A DNA stretch of 64,000 nucleotides from Pedobacter sp. Bi126 (GCF_918698245.1 NZ_CAKKMS010000009.1:1-64000); one strand, 5' to 3'; positions 1-9,107 are shown, counted from the first letter of the stretch. Translations and numbers: made by a program. The notes: a model not told the origin generated them from the sequence alone.

Positions 1-2090
1 ACGTACTGAACTATTACGATGATTATGATTTTCCGGGCAACAGTTTTGGCCTCCCTACAGGCAGCCAGGCTCCGGCAGCACGCACCAAGAGCCTGCTTAC
101 GGGCAGCAAGGTGAAAAACCTGGGTACGGGAACGATGCTGCTTACGGTAAATTACTACGATCTTGAAGGGCGTGTGGTGCAGCGCAAAAGTGACCACCAT
201 ATGAACGGTACCGATGTAGTGGACAATACCTATAACTTTAGCGGTGAGCTTACCGCGAGTACCCGCACGCATACCGCAAACGGAACGGCAACAACAATAG
301 GCAACCGTTACGAATACGACCATATGGGCCGTAAAATCGCTACTTTTGAAAACATCAACAGCCAGGGAGAGGTGGCACTGAACCACCTGGAATACAACGA
401 GATCGGGCAACTGAACAAAAAGAACCTTCATAACGATACCCAGGCGACCACTTTTGCCTATAACGAGCGCGGCTGGATGAAGAACAGTACATCCGATCAG
501 TTCAGCATGGAGCTAAAATATAACGATGGCACTTTACCACAGTTCAATGGCAATATTTCCGGTCAGAGTTATACCAACGGTGCATCAAATGCTTTCAGCT
601 ATGCCTACGACATGCTGAACAGACTGACAAATTCTACAGCAGGCAACAGCCTGGGCGAGGCCATTGCTTATGATGTAATGGGCAATATCAGCAGTTTGAC
701 CCGAGATAATTTTGGTACGAACAGTTATACGGTTTACGAAGGCAACAGGCTTAAAACGATCAGCGGTTTTACCAATAGCAATTATGATTATGATGCCAAC
801 GGCAACCTGAAGAGTGACAGTCAAAAGAATATTACTTTAGGTTATAATTTCCTCAACCTGCCACAAACAGTAAGCGGGAGCCAGAATCTGAATTATACCT
901 ACAGTGCAGCTGGTGCAAAACTGAAAAAACAGAATGGAGCAACTACTACTGATTATGTTGGGGGCATCCAGTACACCAATGGAAATATAGATTTTATCCA
1001 GACGGAAGAGGGGATTGCGCGCAATAGCACAGGAAGTTACAGTTATGAATATAACCTGAGCGACCATCTGGGCAATGTGAGGGCTACTTTCTATAAAAAC
1101 CCCAATACTGGACAATTAGAGGTACTGCAACGCGACGACTACTATGCATTTGGACTGAGAAAAGACCCAGTTGCAAAAGCGGGGCTTAACAAGTATCTTT
1201 ACAATGGCAAAGAGTTGCAGGAAGAGTTAGCGCAGTATGATTACGGCGCTAGGTTTTATGACCCTGTAATTGGACGTTGGAATGTGATTGATCCACTGGC
1301 AGAGAAGATGCGGAGACATTCACCCTATAATTATGGTTTCAACAACCCGATAAGGTTTGTAGATCCGGATGGAATGATGCCATTTGATGATTACCACTTT
1401 GATGTAGATGGAAAACTAGACTATGTTGTTCAAACAAATAAAGATGATAAATTTATCCAGGCAGACCAAAATGGTAACAATAAAGAAATATCTTCATCTG
1501 AGCTTACTAGCGGTATGCAAGTAGAATATCGTTCAACTAAGATTGGTTTAGGTTTAGGCAGCTTGTCATTTGATAGAGGCGTTTATGACCCAAATGGAGC
1601 AAATATAGATGGAATGGCGACCGGGATTGGCATTATGGGTGCTGGTGGTGATTTGTTGTCTAAATCAAACGCTAGTTTTAGGATGACTAATGGTTTATAC
1701 AATGGCTCTGGATTTAGCCCAAGAATATATTGGAATGGTTGGGGTGGAGGCAGTGTTGCCCAAATTACAACTTATAGTTTGTCGAAGTTTGGAACCAATT
1801 TATCTACTGCATCTGGTGCTGTAGGTGTAGGCTATGGTGTTTATCAAATTTATAACGGTAAACAAACCCTCATGACTTATCCAGATGTTGCGGTTGGAGC
1901 CGCTGGATTAACAGCAAGCGCAGCAGGGTACTTTGGAGGAGCGGCGGCAAGTGCTTGGATACCTGTTGTTGGCGAGGCGGCGGCACTTTATGGGGCTTCT
2001 AGATTATTATGGGATGTTTCCTTTAGTTTAGGACAAAATTATGGCCCAAGTAAATGGTATGGAACTGATCACACTAAATGGTTTAAGTAG
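1..2090 (+). CDS. RHS/YD-repeat protein with exchanged C-terminal tip, 5' end outside window
   Basis: The frame is open from base 3, so the gene begins upstream; the first ATG inside (111) is not the true start. The leading residues VLNYYDDYDFPG match the middle of the complete RHS protein at 14311. The body holds YD-type repeats (YDHMGRK, YDANGN, YDVMGN). Near bases 1200-1375 lies the RHS-associated core, with the motifs YNGKEL, YGARFYDPVIGRW and the terminal DPDGM. From about 1378 on, some 237 residues are unrelated to the other RHS protein. They are rich in Gly/Ala hydrophobic stretches such as AVGAAGLTASAAGYFGGAAA. In this family the core forms a shell and the region after DPxG is the variable effector. 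The tip's activity is not recognised; its hydrophobic segments could suit a membrane-active toxin, which is inference. The next gene starts 6 bases after the stop and encodes a likely immunity protein. Confidence 0.9.
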   Translation, partial: VLNYYDDYDFPGNSFGLPTGSQAPAARTKSLLTGSKVKNLGTGTMLLTVNYYDLEGRVVQRKSDHHMNGTDVVDNTYNFSGELTASTRTHTANGTATTIGNRYEYDHMGRKIATFENINSQGEVALNHLEYNEIGQLNKKNLHNDTQATTFAYNERGWMKNSTSDQFSMELKYNDGTLPQFNGNISGQSYTNGASNAFSYAYDMLNRLTNSTAGNSLGEAIAYDVMGNISSLTRDNFGTNSYTVYEGNRLKTISGFTNSNYDYDANGNLKSDSQKNITLGYNFLNLPQTVSGSQNLNYTYSAAGAKLKKQNGATTTDYVGGIQYTNGNIDFIQTEEGIARNSTGSYSYEYNLSDHLGNVRATFYKNPNTGQLEVLQRDDYYAFGLRKDPVAKAGLNKYLYNGKELQEELAQYDYGARFYDPVIGRWNVIDPLAEKMRRHSPYNYGFNNPIRFVDPDGMMPFDDYHFDVDGKLDYVVQTNKDDKFIQADQNGNNKEISSSELTSGMQVEYRSTKIGLGLGSLSFDRGVYDPNGANIDGMATGIGIMGAGGDLLSKSNASFRMTNGLYNGSGFSPRIYWNGWGGGSVAQITTYSLSKFGTNLSTASGAVGVGYGVYQIYNGKQTLMTYPDVAVGAAGLTASAAGYFGGAAASAWIPVVGEAAALYGASRLLWDVSFSLGQNYGPSKWYGTDHTKWFK

Positions 2091-2096
2091 TAGCAT

Positions 2097-2504
2097 ATGA
2101 AATTGTTTTATTTGATTTGGGCTGATGCAATTTTGAGTTTTAAAAGAAATAATCCAAAACGAAAAGATTGGAAAATAACATTGCTTTTATATTTGAGTTT
2201 CATCTTTGCGCTTAACTTTTGGATTTTACTCCTATGGTTGAAATTTTTTAATATACTTATAATCGAAATGCCAAAAATCAGGTTGTTCCCAGGAGATATC
2301 TTGAATGACTTTTTAGGATTTGTAATAGTGTTCGTTTTACCTTTTATTATAGCCAATTATTTATTGATTTTTTATAAAAACAGATATCAAGATATCGTAA
2401 ATAAATATAAAAATTACAACTATAAATATGCTTTAATATATAGTTTGTCAATAATAGGCATGACCGTGTTTTCCGCTTTTCTGTATGGATTTTTAACAAG
2501 CTAA
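2097..2504 (+). CDS. Small polytopic membrane protein, probable RHS-tip immunity protein
   Basis: A 135-residue protein with three clear hydrophobic segments, at about residues 27-50, 72-95 and 112-132, joined by short basic loops. No family is recognised. It follows the RHS tip after only 6 bases. It is very AT-rich (15 G/C in the 60 bases 2101-2160, against 31 in 121-180 of the RHS body), like tip/immunity cassettes that arrive by recombination. Position and topology suggest it protects the producer from the preceding tip, at the inner membrane. It could instead be an unrelated small membrane protein. The gene call is firm; the role is inference from context only. Confidence 0.6.
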   Translation: MKLFYLIWADAILSFKRNNPKRKDWKITLLLYLSFIFALNFWILLLWLKFFNILIIEMPKIRLFPGDILNDFLGFVIVFVLPFIIANYLLIFYKNRYQDIVNKYKNYNYKYALIYSLSIIGMTVFSAFLYGFLTS

Positions 2505-2532
2505 CTTATCTTTCAATAAGTAAAATTGTGGC

Positions 2533-2561
2533 AAAGCCTAGCAGAAATGTTGGGCTTTGTT
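2533..2561. terminator. Terminator-like hairpin after RHS/immunity pair
   Basis: AAAGCCTAGCA and TGTTGGGCTTTG face each other around a four-base loop, followed by TTATT. The same hairpin recurs at 2943-2970 and, inverted, at 20927-20959. It lies 30 bases after the immunity gene stop. It may terminate in both directions. Confidence 0.55.
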
Positions 2562-2633
2562 ATTCTAAATCAAAATGAATCAGTAATCTGCCCACGCTGG
2601 TGCGAGCGTGTCGCTCGTATCAATATAATATCC

Positions 2634-2669
2634 AAAGCCTGGCAGTTTAAAAGCTTGCCAGGCTTTGTT
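2634..2669. terminator. Terminator-like hairpin
   Basis: AAAGCCTGGCAG pairs with TGCCAGGCTTTG across a short loop and is followed by TTATTT. It sits directly at the 3' end of the minus-strand SANT-like remnant. Read from either strand it resembles an intrinsic terminator. Confidence 0.55.
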
Positions 2670-2901
2670 ATTTCTGTAGGAGTTCTAGTTTAAGGAGCCT
2701 TGCTTTAATTGCTCCATAGGTGCGGGAATGTAGTTTGGCGAGCTGGGTAATCTTAGCGCCATCGTTGAAACGTTGTGCCAGCAATGCATCTTCTTCTACA
2801 CTCCAGGCTAAACCCTGGTTTCCTCTTTTTGGCGAGGGCTTCGAGTCGATTAATGGCGAAGAATAATGCCCTGATGATTTCGGGCTATCTGCAGGGAACA
2901 C
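2668..2901 (-). pseudogene. Remnant of a SANT/Myb-like motif protein
   Basis: The minus-strand frame has only a GTG at 2899-2901 as a possible start, and that codon borders the duplicated 37-base repeat. Residues 31-77 contain a short helix-turn-helix-like unit, WSVEEDALLAQRF followed by GAKITQLAKLHSRTYGAIKARL. This resembles the SANT/Myb-like tail found at the C-terminus of several Bacteroidota DNA-associated proteins. The upstream part is low-complexity (Ser/Pro) and not recognisable. A second copy of only the last nine codons lies at 2972-2998. Most likely this is the 3' end of a gene left behind by rearrangement; a small real protein cannot be excluded. Confidence 0.4.
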
Positions 2902-3084
2902 CCACGCTGGTGCGAGCGTGTCGCTCGTATCAATATATACCCAAAGCCTAGCAGAAATGTTGGGCTTTGTTATTTCTGCAAGAGTTCAAGTTTAAGCAAG
3001 GGTCAAAGAAAAAACGAATCAATAAATGAAAAAGTATTATTTTTTTTTAATTGTGGTAGTCCCCTTTTCTGGTCTTAGCGTCTC

Positions 3085-4482
3085 CAATGCTATTAAGTTA
3101 AGGTTTTTTGGATTTTGAGATAGTTTTTTTTAGTATATTTATATACAATCAAAAAAGATACATGAGTTTAATTTCCAGCAATATTTCCAAGGAGAAACAT
3201 ATCGTTTCTCCTAAAAAAAACATGTGATTTTATTCAAAAAAATCCTACCCCTGAGAAGTATATTACCAAAGCAAAGTTTTTCATCAGAAAGCGCTCACTT
3301 ACCTTTCCTATCGTAGTTACCTCAATTTTGAATCTATTCAAGGAATCTGTTGAGTACAATATTTCAACTCTATTGCCCAAATTCAAAGTCAAAACAGTTA
3401 CTGGGGCAGCTTTCTCACTGGCTCGTTATAAGGTCGAAATTTCATTTTTTAAGGATCTGAACAGCATACTTGTGGATTTTCATCAACGACACTATGTTAG
3501 ACGTTGGAAAGGCTTTCAGTTGATCGCCGGCGATGGCTCAACGGTCTCGCTGCCTGCATCACCGGGTATAAAAAAACACTTTGACGTTTATTCTGAAAAT
3601 GAAAATGGTGCCAAAAGTTGTCTTGCCCAATTGTTTATGCTTTTTGACATCAACACAAAGACGGTATTGGCGAGTCGGATAAGCGAGATGAAGAACTCAG
3701 AGAGAACTCTTTTCAAGGATTGCCTAAACAACCTTGCCGTCAATAAGGCTATTTTTATCTTAGACAGGGGATTTGGTTACTTCAATATATTCAAGAGGCT
3801 TATCGAAGAGAAAAGTGACTTTTGTATCAGGGTTAGCTCATCGAATTCTACCTTTGCCAAACAGGTAATGAATAATCCATCTGAGGATTTTATTACGGAG
3901 TGGCAACCAAGTTTAAGGGAAAAAAGGACCTGTGCCGAGCATGGGCAAGATTGCGAACCCATAAAAGTAAGAGTTTCGAAAATCAAACTAACAACAGGTG
4001 AGATCGAACTATTGATATCCTCACTTGAGCCTAAGAATATCAGCTTAGCAGATATTAACCAGCTTTATACGCTCAGATGGAGGATTGAAGAGGGTTTTAA
4101 AAAGCTCAAGCCCAAAATGAAACTCGAGCAGTTTGGTAGCCGTAAGCCAGAAGGCATAAACCAGGAATTTGAGGCCCATATTTTCATGATGAATCTCGTT
4201 GCTTTACTGGGGATTACCGCACAGGACAAGATTGAAAAAAACATGGATAAAAGAAGATACGGTTATATCTTCAACTGGCAAAATGCATTCAGATTTGTTA
4301 GGAACAGCCTAATTGAGTTAGTAATGGGATCAAAACTGAAAACAATAATTAAACAGCTAATAGAGCAAATTTCTAAAACTGTAGTTGCGGTAAAGCCAAC
4401 AAGAAGCTTTCCCAGAATTAAAGTTCGGCAAAATAAAAGCAGGTTGCACCAAGCATATAAATAGCTTAACTTAATAGCATTG
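3085..4482 (+). mobile_element. IS4-family insertion sequence, 1398 bp, complete ends
   Basis: An 18-bp perfect inverted repeat, CAATGCTATTAAGTTAAG, lies at 3085-3102, with its reverse complement at 4465-4482. Both ends abut the same 10-base direct repeat TTAGCGTCTC (3075-3084 and 4483-4492), the target-site duplication. Ten- to twelve-base duplications are usual for IS4-type elements. The transposase stop codon directly touches the right repeat. Joining the flanks restores a hairpin, GGTCTT...AAGACC, so the element landed inside a palindrome. The intact ends and duplication suggest a fairly recent insertion. Confidence 0.92.
3162..4464 (+). pseudogene. IS4-family transposase, reading frame broken at an A8 run
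   Basis: The DDE residues and YREK signature are all present. Counted from the in-frame TTG at 3328, D69 is in GDGST, D146 in LDRGFG, and Y247-R250-E254-K261 form the YREK motif. Homology clearly continues upstream of 3328 (FFIRKRSLTFPIVV), so 3328 is not the real start. The upstream frame has no start codon after its last stop near 3169. An ATG at 3162 opens MSLISSN... in another frame and ends at TGA after CCTAAAAAAAACATG. Removing one A from the eight-A run (3213-3220) joins both parts into a protein of about 433 residues. Either the gene carries a one-base insertion, or slippage on the A run produces the full protein. I favour a mutation. Confidence 0.75.
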
Positions 4483-4800
4483 TTAGCGTCTCGCCAAGAC
4501 CACCCTTGCTCTACCGATTATAACCTAAAATGATTAAGCGAATACAGTTGAACCTAAAGACATTAAAAAGACACATTATAAGAAGCTTAATTAATAGCTT
4601 TGTAAGCCAGCATATTTCATTTTACACTCCTTTTCCTTTTCAATTTAAAAAAACTTAATTTACGTTCGTCACGCCAAAACCCAATAATATCACTTCATTT
4701 CGATCGTTCGTCAAAAATATTGGGAAATTTATTAATTTCTTTGCATTTTACAGCCTTATCTCATTTAACCTAAAATGTGCTAAATAAATTAACGTTTACA
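4483..4800. promoter_or_regulatory. Leader of the secretion operon with paired CGTTCGT boxes
   Basis: TACGTTCGT at 4661-4669 and ATCGTTCGT at 4703-4711 lie 42 bases apart, on the same strand, about 100 bases before the pseudopilin ATG. The first fits the LytTR-site consensus [TA][AC][CA]GTTN[AG][TG] exactly, the second with one mismatch. Similar pairs precede the YD-repeat gene (10889 and 10931) and the tail-fibre genes (21118 and 21139). A TTTG stretch at 4740-4743 could be part of a -7 element, but the match to TAnnTTTG is poor. The remainder up to the IS end is AT-rich with no other feature seen. Confidence 0.5.
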
Positions 4801-5217
4801 ATGAAAATAAATACATCTAAAAAGCTTAACGCCTACACCCTTACCGAGATTCTGATTGTTCTGGCTATTATTGGCATATTGATCCTTTTAGCACTGCCTA
4901 ACCTAATGCCTTTGATTACGAAAGCAAAAACTACAGAGGCAAAAATGCAGTTGGAGCATGTGGCCAAACTAGAGCAGAGTTATTTTTACGAACATTCGAA
5001 ATATTCGACAGATCTGCTTGAGATTGGATTTATCCAGGAAAAACTAACTTCTGATGCAAAGGATGGCAAAGCGAACTACAAAATAGAAATTACTGCCGCC
5101 TCTAATAATACCTTTACCGCTAAAGCTACTGCTGTAGCTGATTTTGATGGCGATGGAACTTACAATGTTTGGCAGATAGACCAGGATAAAAACTTAAAAG
5201 AAATCGTTGCAGACTAA
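4801..5217 (+). CDS. Type II secretion / type IV pilus-like pseudopilin
   Basis: 138 residues from the ATG at 4801; an in-frame GTG at 4777 would only add a weak eight-residue extension. The N-terminus is a class III signal: basic leader KKLNA, then YTLTEILIVLAIIGILILLALPNL, with the invariant Glu at position 5 of the mature protein and a 20-residue hydrophobic helix that anchors and polymerises. Cleavage after Ala rather than Gly is unusual but tolerated. The C-terminal DFDGDGTYNVW resembles the acidic loop of GspG/PilE-like major pseudopilins. It is first in the operon, overlaps the next ORF by one base (TAATG), and is probably its processing substrate. Confidence 0.88.
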   Translation: MKINTSKKLNAYTLTEILIVLAIIGILILLALPNLMPLITKAKTTEAKMQLEHVAKLEQSYFYEHSKYSTDLLEIGFIQEKLTSDAKDGKANYKIEITAASNNTFTAKATAVADFDGDGTYNVWQIDQDKNLKEIVAD

Positions 5218-5744
5218 TGTTTTTGTTGCAGGGGGGGATTTTTATGGTGTTAGCGGGCATGCTTTATCAGGATTTAAAATACAGGGGGATTTATTGGTGG
5301 ATGTTTCCTATACTTTTGCTGCTTTTGGCAATCGGTACCGTACAGATACTTGGTTTTTCCGAAATGATTGCGCAGGTAGTTAAAAGTTGTCTTTTTTTAG
5401 GACTACAATTTTTAGCCTTAACGGCCTACATTTCGATCAGGCAAAAAAAACTCACCAATGTATTCAATGGTTTTTTTGGCCTTGGCGACTTATTGTTTTT
5501 ATTGGCCATATCTTTTGGTTTTTCCTTTTTAAACTATGTGCTTTTTTATCTTTTAAGTTTGATGATGGTGGTGCTTTTTACGGCGATTTTTGGTCATCAC
5601 ACTCAGGCACACGGAAAAAAAATTCCTTTGGCAGGTTATCAGGCCTTGCTGTTAATGATACTCATGGCGGTGAGTTGGTATAAGCCAGTTATAAACCTGC
5701 TTTCAGACGAGAACTTAATCAATCTGCTCAGTTATGGAAGTTAG
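5217..5744 (+). CDS. Prepilin peptidase, A24 family (short, TadV/CpaA-like)
   Basis: 175 residues, almost entirely membrane-embedded with about six hydrophobic segments. The two catalytic aspartates of A24 peptidases are visible: D19 in QDLKYRGI (usual form DLKxRxI) and the Asp of GLGDLLFL (the GxGD motif, near residue 90). The N-terminal methyltransferase and zinc domain of full PilD is absent, as in the CpaA/TadV type. It starts inside the stop of the pseudopilin gene and overlaps the ATPase gene by 11 bases, so translational coupling is likely. It should cleave the leader of the neighbouring pseudopilin in the inner membrane. Confidence 0.85.
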   Translation: MFLLQGGIFMVLAGMLYQDLKYRGIYWWMFPILLLLLAIGTVQILGFSEMIAQVVKSCLFLGLQFLALTAYISIRQKKLTNVFNGFFGLGDLLFLLAISFGFSFLNYVLFYLLSLMMVVLFTAIFGHHTQAHGKKIPLAGYQALLLMILMAVSWYKPVINLLSDENLINLLSYGS

Positions 5745-7158
5745 ACCAGAAATCCTCGGGCTCATATCCAAAGAGTTTGCCATGGAGTACCGGGTATTCC
5801 CAAAAGAACGTGGGGTGAATGGCGATCTGGTACTGTGTTGGGATGGCGTTGGCGATAGCAACCAGCTTACAGATGAGCTCCAGGTGATGCTGGGCTGCGG
5901 TATATCATTATTGCCTATAGATCAGCAGGAGATCAGCAGATTACTTTCCAAACATTATCTGGGCGATGTATCAAAAGGAAGTGCTGAAAAAGAAGTTTCG
6001 GTAATTACTGCAGGTGATGATTTTTTAAATGTTTTAATTGAAGAAGCCAGGCGATTGAAAAGCAGTGATATCCATATCGAAACTTTCGAAAAACGCTCGA
6101 GGGTTAGGGTAAGGATAGATGGGATGATGATTGAACGGTACCAGATAGAAAAGAAAGACTATCCGGCATTGATCAACAAAATCAAGATCATGGCCAACCT
6201 CGATATTGCCGAAAAACGTTTGCCTCAGGATGGAAGGATCCAATTCAGCTCTGCACGTTTTACTTCTTTTGATATCAGGGTTTCGGTACTGCCTACCCTT
6301 TACGGCGAAAAAATCGTGCTCAGGCTATTGAACAATAGCAGTACCGATATTGATCTGAGTACCTTGGGCTTATCAGAACAGGATATGCGTAATTACATGG
6401 AAGGCGTTCAGCGCCCGAATGGCATTATTCTGATCAGCGGGCCTACAGGATCGGGAAAAACAACAACACTTTATGCTACGTTAAAGCTTTTAAATAAAAG
6501 TACAAGAAATATTCTCACGATAGAAGACCCGATAGAGTATACACTTGAGGGCGTAAACCAGGTACAGTTGAGAGAAAATATCGGGCTTGGTTTCGCGGCC
6601 ACCCTGCGTACCTTTTTAAGGCAGGATCCGGATGTGATCATGGTAGGAGAGATCCGTGATCCCGAAACAGCAAATATGGCCATAAGGGCTGCGCTTACCG
6701 GCCACCTGGTGCTGTCGACCATTCACACCAATTCGGCATGGGGAACCGTATCCCGTTTGATGGATATGGGCATACCAGGCTTTCTGGTGGCCAATACACT
6801 CAATACAACTGTTGCCCAAAGGCTGGTGAGGTTGCTCTGCCCTAAATGCAAAAAAGAAGAAACCGTTACTGAAGGGCTTTATCCGAGGCAGTTTAGACCG
6901 CCAGAGAAAGTTACCTCGCATTTTGTTGCCACAGGCTGCTCACACTGTTACTATACAGGTTATAGTGGAAGAAAGGCTGTGTACGAAGTGATCCCGATTG
7001 ATGCAGACCTCTCTCAGGAAATCAGAAAAGGAAATATGGCCATTGAAACGATACTTGAAGAGAAAGAAATCAGTACACTTTCTAAAAATGCTTTTGCCCT
7101 GTTTGCCGATGGACTCACCTCCATGGAAGAAATTTACCCTTTATTACTCGCTATCTAA
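5734..7158 (+). CDS. GspE/PilB-type secretion ATPase
   Basis: 474 residues. The order is an N-terminal MshEN-like region (about 1-85), the N2 domain, and the ATPase core with Walker A GPTGSGKTTT at 236-245 (K242). Then come the Asp box (TIEDPIEY), Walker B (DPDVIMVGEIRD) and His box (TGHLVLSTIHTN). A tetracysteine zinc motif follows, CPKC...CSHC, as in assembly ATPases and unlike most PilT retraction ATPases. It powers pseudopilus or pilus assembly at the cytoplasmic face. The secretin gene begins at the base after its stop. No retraction ATPase gene is present. Confidence 0.93.
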   Translation: MEVRPEILGLISKEFAMEYRVFPKERGVNGDLVLCWDGVGDSNQLTDELQVMLGCGISLLPIDQQEISRLLSKHYLGDVSKGSAEKEVSVITAGDDFLNVLIEEARRLKSSDIHIETFEKRSRVRVRIDGMMIERYQIEKKDYPALINKIKIMANLDIAEKRLPQDGRIQFSSARFTSFDIRVSVLPTLYGEKIVLRLLNNSSTDIDLSTLGLSEQDMRNYMEGVQRPNGIILISGPTGSGKTTTLYATLKLLNKSTRNILTIEDPIEYTLEGVNQVQLRENIGLGFAATLRTFLRQDPDVIMVGEIRDPETANMAIRAALTGHLVLSTIHTNSAWGTVSRLMDMGIPGFLVANTLNTTVAQRLVRLLCPKCKKEETVTEGLYPRQFRPPEKVTSHFVATGCSHCYYTGYSGRKAVYEVIPIDADLSQEIRKGNMAIETILEEKEISTLSKNAFALFADGLTSMEEIYPLLLAI

Positions 7159-9105
7159 ATGAACAATAAAAACGTATTAAATGTGCTGATCGGCATGGCC
7201 CTTTTGCTCTTAAGCCTGTCGGGTTTAACGGTATCAGCACAGGTTACCACTACAGCAGACCGCCTAAAGGCAATTGAAGAACGCTTAAGGAACCTCTCGG
7301 TAACGGTGCCGGGATTAAACCAGCCCGTTCAACTGTCCATGTCGGGCGCTTCTGCGCAGGAGTTTTTAAGGGCCCTGGCGCAATCGAACAATTTGAACAT
7401 CAATATCGATCCTCAGCTCAATTTTAAGGTTTATACCAATTTCCGTAACGAAACGGCCATGAACGTGATATTGTTCATGGCAAAAGAATACGATCTGGAT
7501 ATCAATCTCATCGGATCGATTATGTCGGTTACGAAAGTACAGGTACCAAAGCCTGCTGTAGTACCGAAAGATTTCCGGGTAAACTATAATGCATCGAATG
7601 AATACCTGGGTTTTGAACTCAATAACGATACGCTGAGCCAGGTAGCCAAAAAAATCAGTCAGCTTTCGCAGAAGAATGTGGTGGTTCCGGTAGCACTGAT
7701 GGGTAAAAAAGTAAGTGGTTTTATCGCCGCTGCACCTTTTGAGGTTGCGTTAGAAAAACTGGCTTATGCCAACGAGCTCAAAATGAACAAAACCAATGAT
7801 GGGGTTTTTATTTTCCAATCTCTAGGCGAAGGAGAAGAGCTTTATGTGAACGGCGATAATGCAACCGCTGTAAAACGGGGCAATAAGGGCGCTGCACAAA
7901 GCGGTCCTTCTAACTTCAGCTTAAACGGGAAAAAAGATGCACAGGGCAACCGTACTGTAAGTGTTGATGCCCTAAATACACCTATATTAGACCTTATAAA
8001 ATCGGCTTCGAGCGAGGTGGGTGCCAATTACTTTATTTATTCAGACATTAAAGGTACGGTGAGTACCAGGCTGAGCGGTATCGGTTATGATACTTTTCTC
8101 ACCGCTTTACTTCAGGGTACCGAATATACCTTTAAAAAAGATGGAGGTGTTTACCTGATCGGTGACCGTAAATTAGAAGGCCTGCGGGCAAATCGAATTG
8201 TGCAACTGCAGCACCGCTCGTTGGATACCATCCAGATGATGATTCCAAATGAGTGGAAGAGGGGTGTAGAGATTAAAGAATTCCGCGAACAGAACACCTT
8301 GTTGCTTTCAGGATCTTCCCCTCAGGTAAATGAAATCGAGAATTACATTAAACAGATTGACCGGGTGGTGCCTATGGTACTGATCGAAGTAACATTGGTT
8401 GATGTTAGAAAAGGTAAATCTGTTAAAACAGGTATTTCGGCCGGGGTTTCGGATAGCGTTCGGACGGGAGGTACGATATTGCCGGGCATCGATTATACTT
8501 TTGGGGCAAATTCCATCAACAATTTTCTTTCCAAACTCGGTAGAAATGGTGCGGTAAACCTGGGTAGGGTAACCCCGAACTTTTACGTCAAACTTAGTGC
8601 ATTAGAAAACAATAATAATGTAGATATCCGCTCGGTTCCGAAACTTTCAACCCTCAATGGCCACTCTGCCAATTTAAGTATCGGAAGTTCAAGGTATTAC
8701 AGCCAGAGAACACAAAATGTAATCCCTTCACTTAATGCACAAACGGTTGTAACCGAGCAGTTTACCGAGGTAAATGCCAACCTGGAAATAGATATCAGGC
8801 CAGTAGTTTCGGGCGATGATCAGGTTACCCTAAACATTAAGGTAAACATATCCGATTTTATAGGCAACCCGCCGCTAAATGCACCTCCGCCAAAATCAAC
8901 CAGTAAGTTTAGCTCTATTATCAGGGCAAAAAATGAAGATATGATCGTTCTGGGTGGTCTTGAACGTACGGAGAGTAGTGAGAGCGGTTCGGGCATACCA
9001 ATCCTTTCGAGAATTCCTGTATTGAAGTGGCTCTTCAGCAGCCGTGAAAAATCAAATAACAAAGTGGTAACACTGGTATTTATTAAACCCACAATTTTAT
9101 ATTAA
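7159..9105 (+). CDS. Secretin, GspD/PilQ family
   Basis: 648 residues with signal peptide (GLTVSAQ). Residues about 50-230 contain secretin/TonB short N-terminal and N-type domains, as in PilQ/HofQ. A further ring-building domain and a linker lead to the secretin core from about 395. The C-terminus has the conserved pattern VLGGLERTESSE then GIPILSRIPVLKWLFSS and VVTLVFIKPTIL. It would form the outer-membrane gate of the system. No pilotin lipoprotein gene is visible nearby. It starts immediately after the ATPase stop, consistent with one transcript. Confidence 0.92.
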   Translation: MNNKNVLNVLIGMALLLLSLSGLTVSAQVTTTADRLKAIEERLRNLSVTVPGLNQPVQLSMSGASAQEFLRALAQSNNLNINIDPQLNFKVYTNFRNETAMNVILFMAKEYDLDINLIGSIMSVTKVQVPKPAVVPKDFRVNYNASNEYLGFELNNDTLSQVAKKISQLSQKNVVVPVALMGKKVSGFIAAAPFEVALEKLAYANELKMNKTNDGVFIFQSLGEGEELYVNGDNATAVKRGNKGAAQSGPSNFSLNGKKDAQGNRTVSVDALNTPILDLIKSASSEVGANYFIYSDIKGTVSTRLSGIGYDTFLTALLQGTEYTFKKDGGVYLIGDRKLEGLRANRIVQLQHRSLDTIQMMIPNEWKRGVEIKEFREQNTLLLSGSSPQVNEIENYIKQIDRVVPMVLIEVTLVDVRKGKSVKTGISAGVSDSVRTGGTILPGIDYTFGANSINNFLSKLGRNGAVNLGRVTPNFYVKLSALENNNNVDIRSVPKLSTLNGHSANLSIGSSRYYSQRTQNVIPSLNAQTVVTEQFTEVNANLEIDIRPVVSGDDQVTLNIKVNISDFIGNPPLNAPPPKSTSKFSSIIRAKNEDMIVLGGLERTESSESGSGIPILSRIPVLKWLFSSREKSNNKVVTLVFIKPTILY

Positions 9106-9107
9106 AC

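Larger units (their letters stand above)
2505..3074. repeat. Intergenic patch of duplicated 3' modules and hairpins
   Basis: About 570 bases without an intact gene. A 37-base sequence beginning CCCACGCTGGTGCGAGCG occurs identically at 2591-2627 and 2901-2937; within it GAGCG/CGCTC forms a short stem. Each copy is followed by an AAAGCC...GGCTTT hairpin and then by the same minus-strand coding end (KLELLQK-stop). The two roughly 100-base units, 2591-2694 and 2901-2998, are therefore direct repeats flanking the SANT-like remnant. This looks like a residue of repeated cassette exchange downstream of an RHS gene. Confidence 0.7.
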
